Assembly: GCF_009707485.1 (NCBI RefSeq)
Contig: NZ_CP046121.1
Coordinates: 1,984,001-2,048,000 of the forward strand
Direction: 5' to 3'
From: Nostocoides sp. HKS02
Lineage (GTDB): Bacteria > Actinomycetota > Actinomycetes > Actinomycetales > Dermatophilaceae
DNA length: 64,000 nucleotides
Within the stretch, counting starts at the first letter, position 1, and each line of letters starts with the position of its first letter. Both the position numbers and the translations under genes were made by a program. A model generated the notes under the pieces. The model worked only from the letters and a program-made list of their open reading frames with translations, did not search any database and was not told where the DNA came from. Positions 63,858 through 64,000 of this stretch are shown piece by piece.

Positions 63858-64000
63858 ATGGGGCTGGCACACACGAGCAGCGCGCTCTCACCGCAGGGGC
63901 GCGCGTCCGCGATCGAGCGGCTGTCCGCAGCCGACGAGCTCGACCTGCTGGTCATCGGCGGCGGGGTCGTCGGCGCAGGCACCGCCCTCGACTCCGTCAC
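63858..64000 (+). CDS. glpD: Glycerol 3-phosphate dehydrogenase, 5' part
   Basis: Cut by the window end after 47 codons. The segment DLLVIGGGVVGAGTALDSV is the N-terminal FAD-binding motif of GlpD. It follows glpK closely, the normal order for glycerol use. Start ATG 63858 has AGGA shortly upstream. Confidence 0.85.
   Translation, partial: MGLAHTSSALSPQGRASAIERLSAADELDLLVIGGGVVGAGTALDSV

Noticed and set aside
1..64000. CRISPR arrays or rRNA genes
   Set aside because: No regularly spaced 25-40-base repeats and no rRNA sequence were seen anywhere in the window.

Overview
The window is high-GC actinobacterial DNA, most likely from the order Micrococcales and probably near Intrasporangiaceae. 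This is an inference from gene content (mycoredoxin, WhiB7, an F420-type PPOX protein, AdnAB, DUF3107, DUF5679) and from gene order. From about 34.5 to 59 kb the order closely resembles, as recalled, the Mycobacterium tuberculosis Rv3193c-Rv3213c block: UPF0182, PDZ protease, ABC1 kinase, whiB7, uvrD2, mycoredoxin, nudC, adnBA, an ATL protein, moeZ, TetR, DUF3107, rhlE and ParA.

Positions 1-25,070 are accessory DNA ending at a tRNA-fMet gene (25,071-25,144, minus strand). From the tRNA inward come a small HTH/coiled-coil protein, a tyrosine recombinase with extra C-terminal HTH domains, a C-terminal remnant of an acyl-CoA dehydrogenase, and an HTH + nucleotidyltransferase pair behind a 13-bp inverted repeat. 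Next is a five-gene operon of overlapping or nearly abutting genes: HTH, PLD/SNF2 helicase, DUF4391, type III Mod, type III Res. The left 10 kb holds small hypotheticals, a frameshifted large serine recombinase ending in an Lsr2-like domain, a frameshifted DUF3987 protein behind a ribbon-helix-helix protein, and a GIY-YIG protein. The left end of the element is outside the window.

Positions 25.2-64 kb are ordinary chromosome: membrane protein UPF0182, a Lon-like PDZ protease with MoaE and an SDR protein, small metal-binding proteins, a HhH-GPD repair protein, the antibiotic-responsive regulator whiB7 with a leader containing an ORF and an intrinsic terminator, DNA repair helicases uvrD2 and adnAB, redox and nucleotide enzymes, moeZ, TetR, a DEAD-box helicase, ParA, a RecB-like nuclease, PHP, MarC, MaoC and the start of a glycerol operon (glpK, glpD).

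Two observations cut across the window. First, the 8-mer CGGCATAC occurs, by my reading, at least 33 times on either strand between 25 and 64 kb, in all reading frames and also between genes, but only once in the 25-kb island. Second, at least four otherwise intact genes (DUF3987, serine recombinase, ABC1 kinase, uvrD2) are each broken by an apparent single-base insertion, two of them in core genes. That raises the possibility of assembly indels rather than true pseudogenes.
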